This document shows, piece after piece, positions 6,464 through 6,744 of a stretch of DNA of 6,744 bases. The translations under genes and the position numbers were made by a program. The stretch spans positions 1 to 6,744 of the forward strand of contig CALEMO010000271.1 in the NCBI GenBank assembly GCA_937910825.1. The letters run 5' to 3'. This stretch comes from an uncultured Solirubrobacterales bacterium (lineage in GTDB: Bacteria > Actinomycetota > Thermoleophilia > Solirubrobacterales > 70-9). The notes below the pieces were generated by a model. The model was not told where the DNA came from, ran no database searches, and saw nothing but the letters and a program-made list of their open reading frames with translations. The first letter of the stretch is position 1; each line of letters starts with the position of its first letter.

Positions 6464-6744
6464 TGGACCATGTGGCTCGGAGCTACAACACAGCACTGGA
6501 ACTCGTCGACTGGGTGATTGGAGCCGCTCCAGGTGGAGTGGCGCTGGTCGAATACGACCAGAATGCCGGAGGGATCCTGCTGCGGACAAATCCTGCGCTT
6601 GAGCTGATCACCGGCTACAGCGCCGACGATCTGGAAGGAATGCCGGCCTATCGGCTGATCCCCGAAGTTTCGGATGAAGGGGCCACCTCACGGAACGAAA
6701 TGATCGCCGGCCACGAGGGCCCGACCGGGCTATCGGGGCGCAAC
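6463..6744 (+). CDS. PAS-domain sensor protein, N-terminal part (runs off the right edge)
   Basis: An open frame continues past the window end, with 94 codons visible from TTG 6463. After a short amphipathic helix (about 8-20), the stretch APGGVALVEYD (22-32), then TNPALELITGYSADDLEG (42-59) and the following RLIP, form the front half of a PAS domain. The N-A-L-x(n)-TGYS-xx-DLxG pattern is the typical PAS core. Such domains sense ligands or redox state and usually sit before a histidine kinase, diguanylate cyclase or phosphatase output domain. The output domain lies outside the window, so the function is unknown. The start is uncertain. TTG 6463 has AGG 7 nt upstream, while GTG 6472 is a plausible leaderless start. 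Earlier in-frame ATGs (6370, 6403) lie in the hairpin and are unlikely. There is no signal peptide in the visible part, so a cytoplasmic location is probable. Confidence 0.75.
   Translation, partial: MDHVARSYNTALELVDWVIGAAPGGVALVEYDQNAGGILLRTNPALELITGYSADDLEGMPAYRLIPEVSDEGATSRNEMIAGHEGPTGLSGRN

Noticed and set aside
6356..6589. A 77-codon minus-strand frame over the spacer between hppA and the PAS gene
   Set aside because: It runs through the hairpin and into the PAS coding region, its composition is Arg/Ser/Pro-rich, and it has no convincing ribosome site or motif.

Overview
This 6.7 kb window looks like core chromosome from a high-GC actinobacterium. The gene content fits the Thermoleophilia/Solirubrobacterales better than classical Streptomyces or Mycobacterium, but that is an inference from protein style and codon use, not a search result. 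Every gene lies on the + strand and the window is almost wholly coding. I see no mobile element, CRISPR array, phage gene, tRNA or rRNA.

Region 1 (1-3716, running on to 4174) is one tightly packed gene string. It starts with the 3' end of tsaB, which overlaps rimI. Then come tsaD, a small glutaredoxin-like protein, the NADH-sensing repressor rex, a glutamate-cysteine-ligase-family (YbdK/GCS2) ligase and a DUF1844 protein. Neighbours overlap (47 nt, 4 nt, 4 nt) or are 2-11 nt apart, so co-transcription and translational coupling are very likely. The first part (TsaB, TsaD) makes the t6A37 modification of ANN-decoding tRNAs, with the ribosomal-protein acetyltransferase RimI in its usual position. 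The middle part (thioredoxin-fold protein, Rex, GCS2 ligase) has a thiol/redox theme.

Region 2 (4175-6359) is a 100-nt spacer followed by hppA, a membrane proton-pumping pyrophosphatase. It has a near-ideal Shine-Dalgarno before a TTG start and the Lys/Thr signature of the K+-independent subclass. A 15-bp hairpin follows its stop codon and probably ends or trims the transcript.

Region 3 (6360-6744) is a 103-nt spacer and the start of a PAS-domain sensor protein that runs off the right edge.

I do not see a previously undescribed system. The points most worth a second look are the redox module joined to the t6A operon, the uncharacterised DUF1844 protein in that string, the K+-independent signature of HppA, the U-poor hairpin after hppA, and the ambiguous, possibly leaderless start of the PAS gene.
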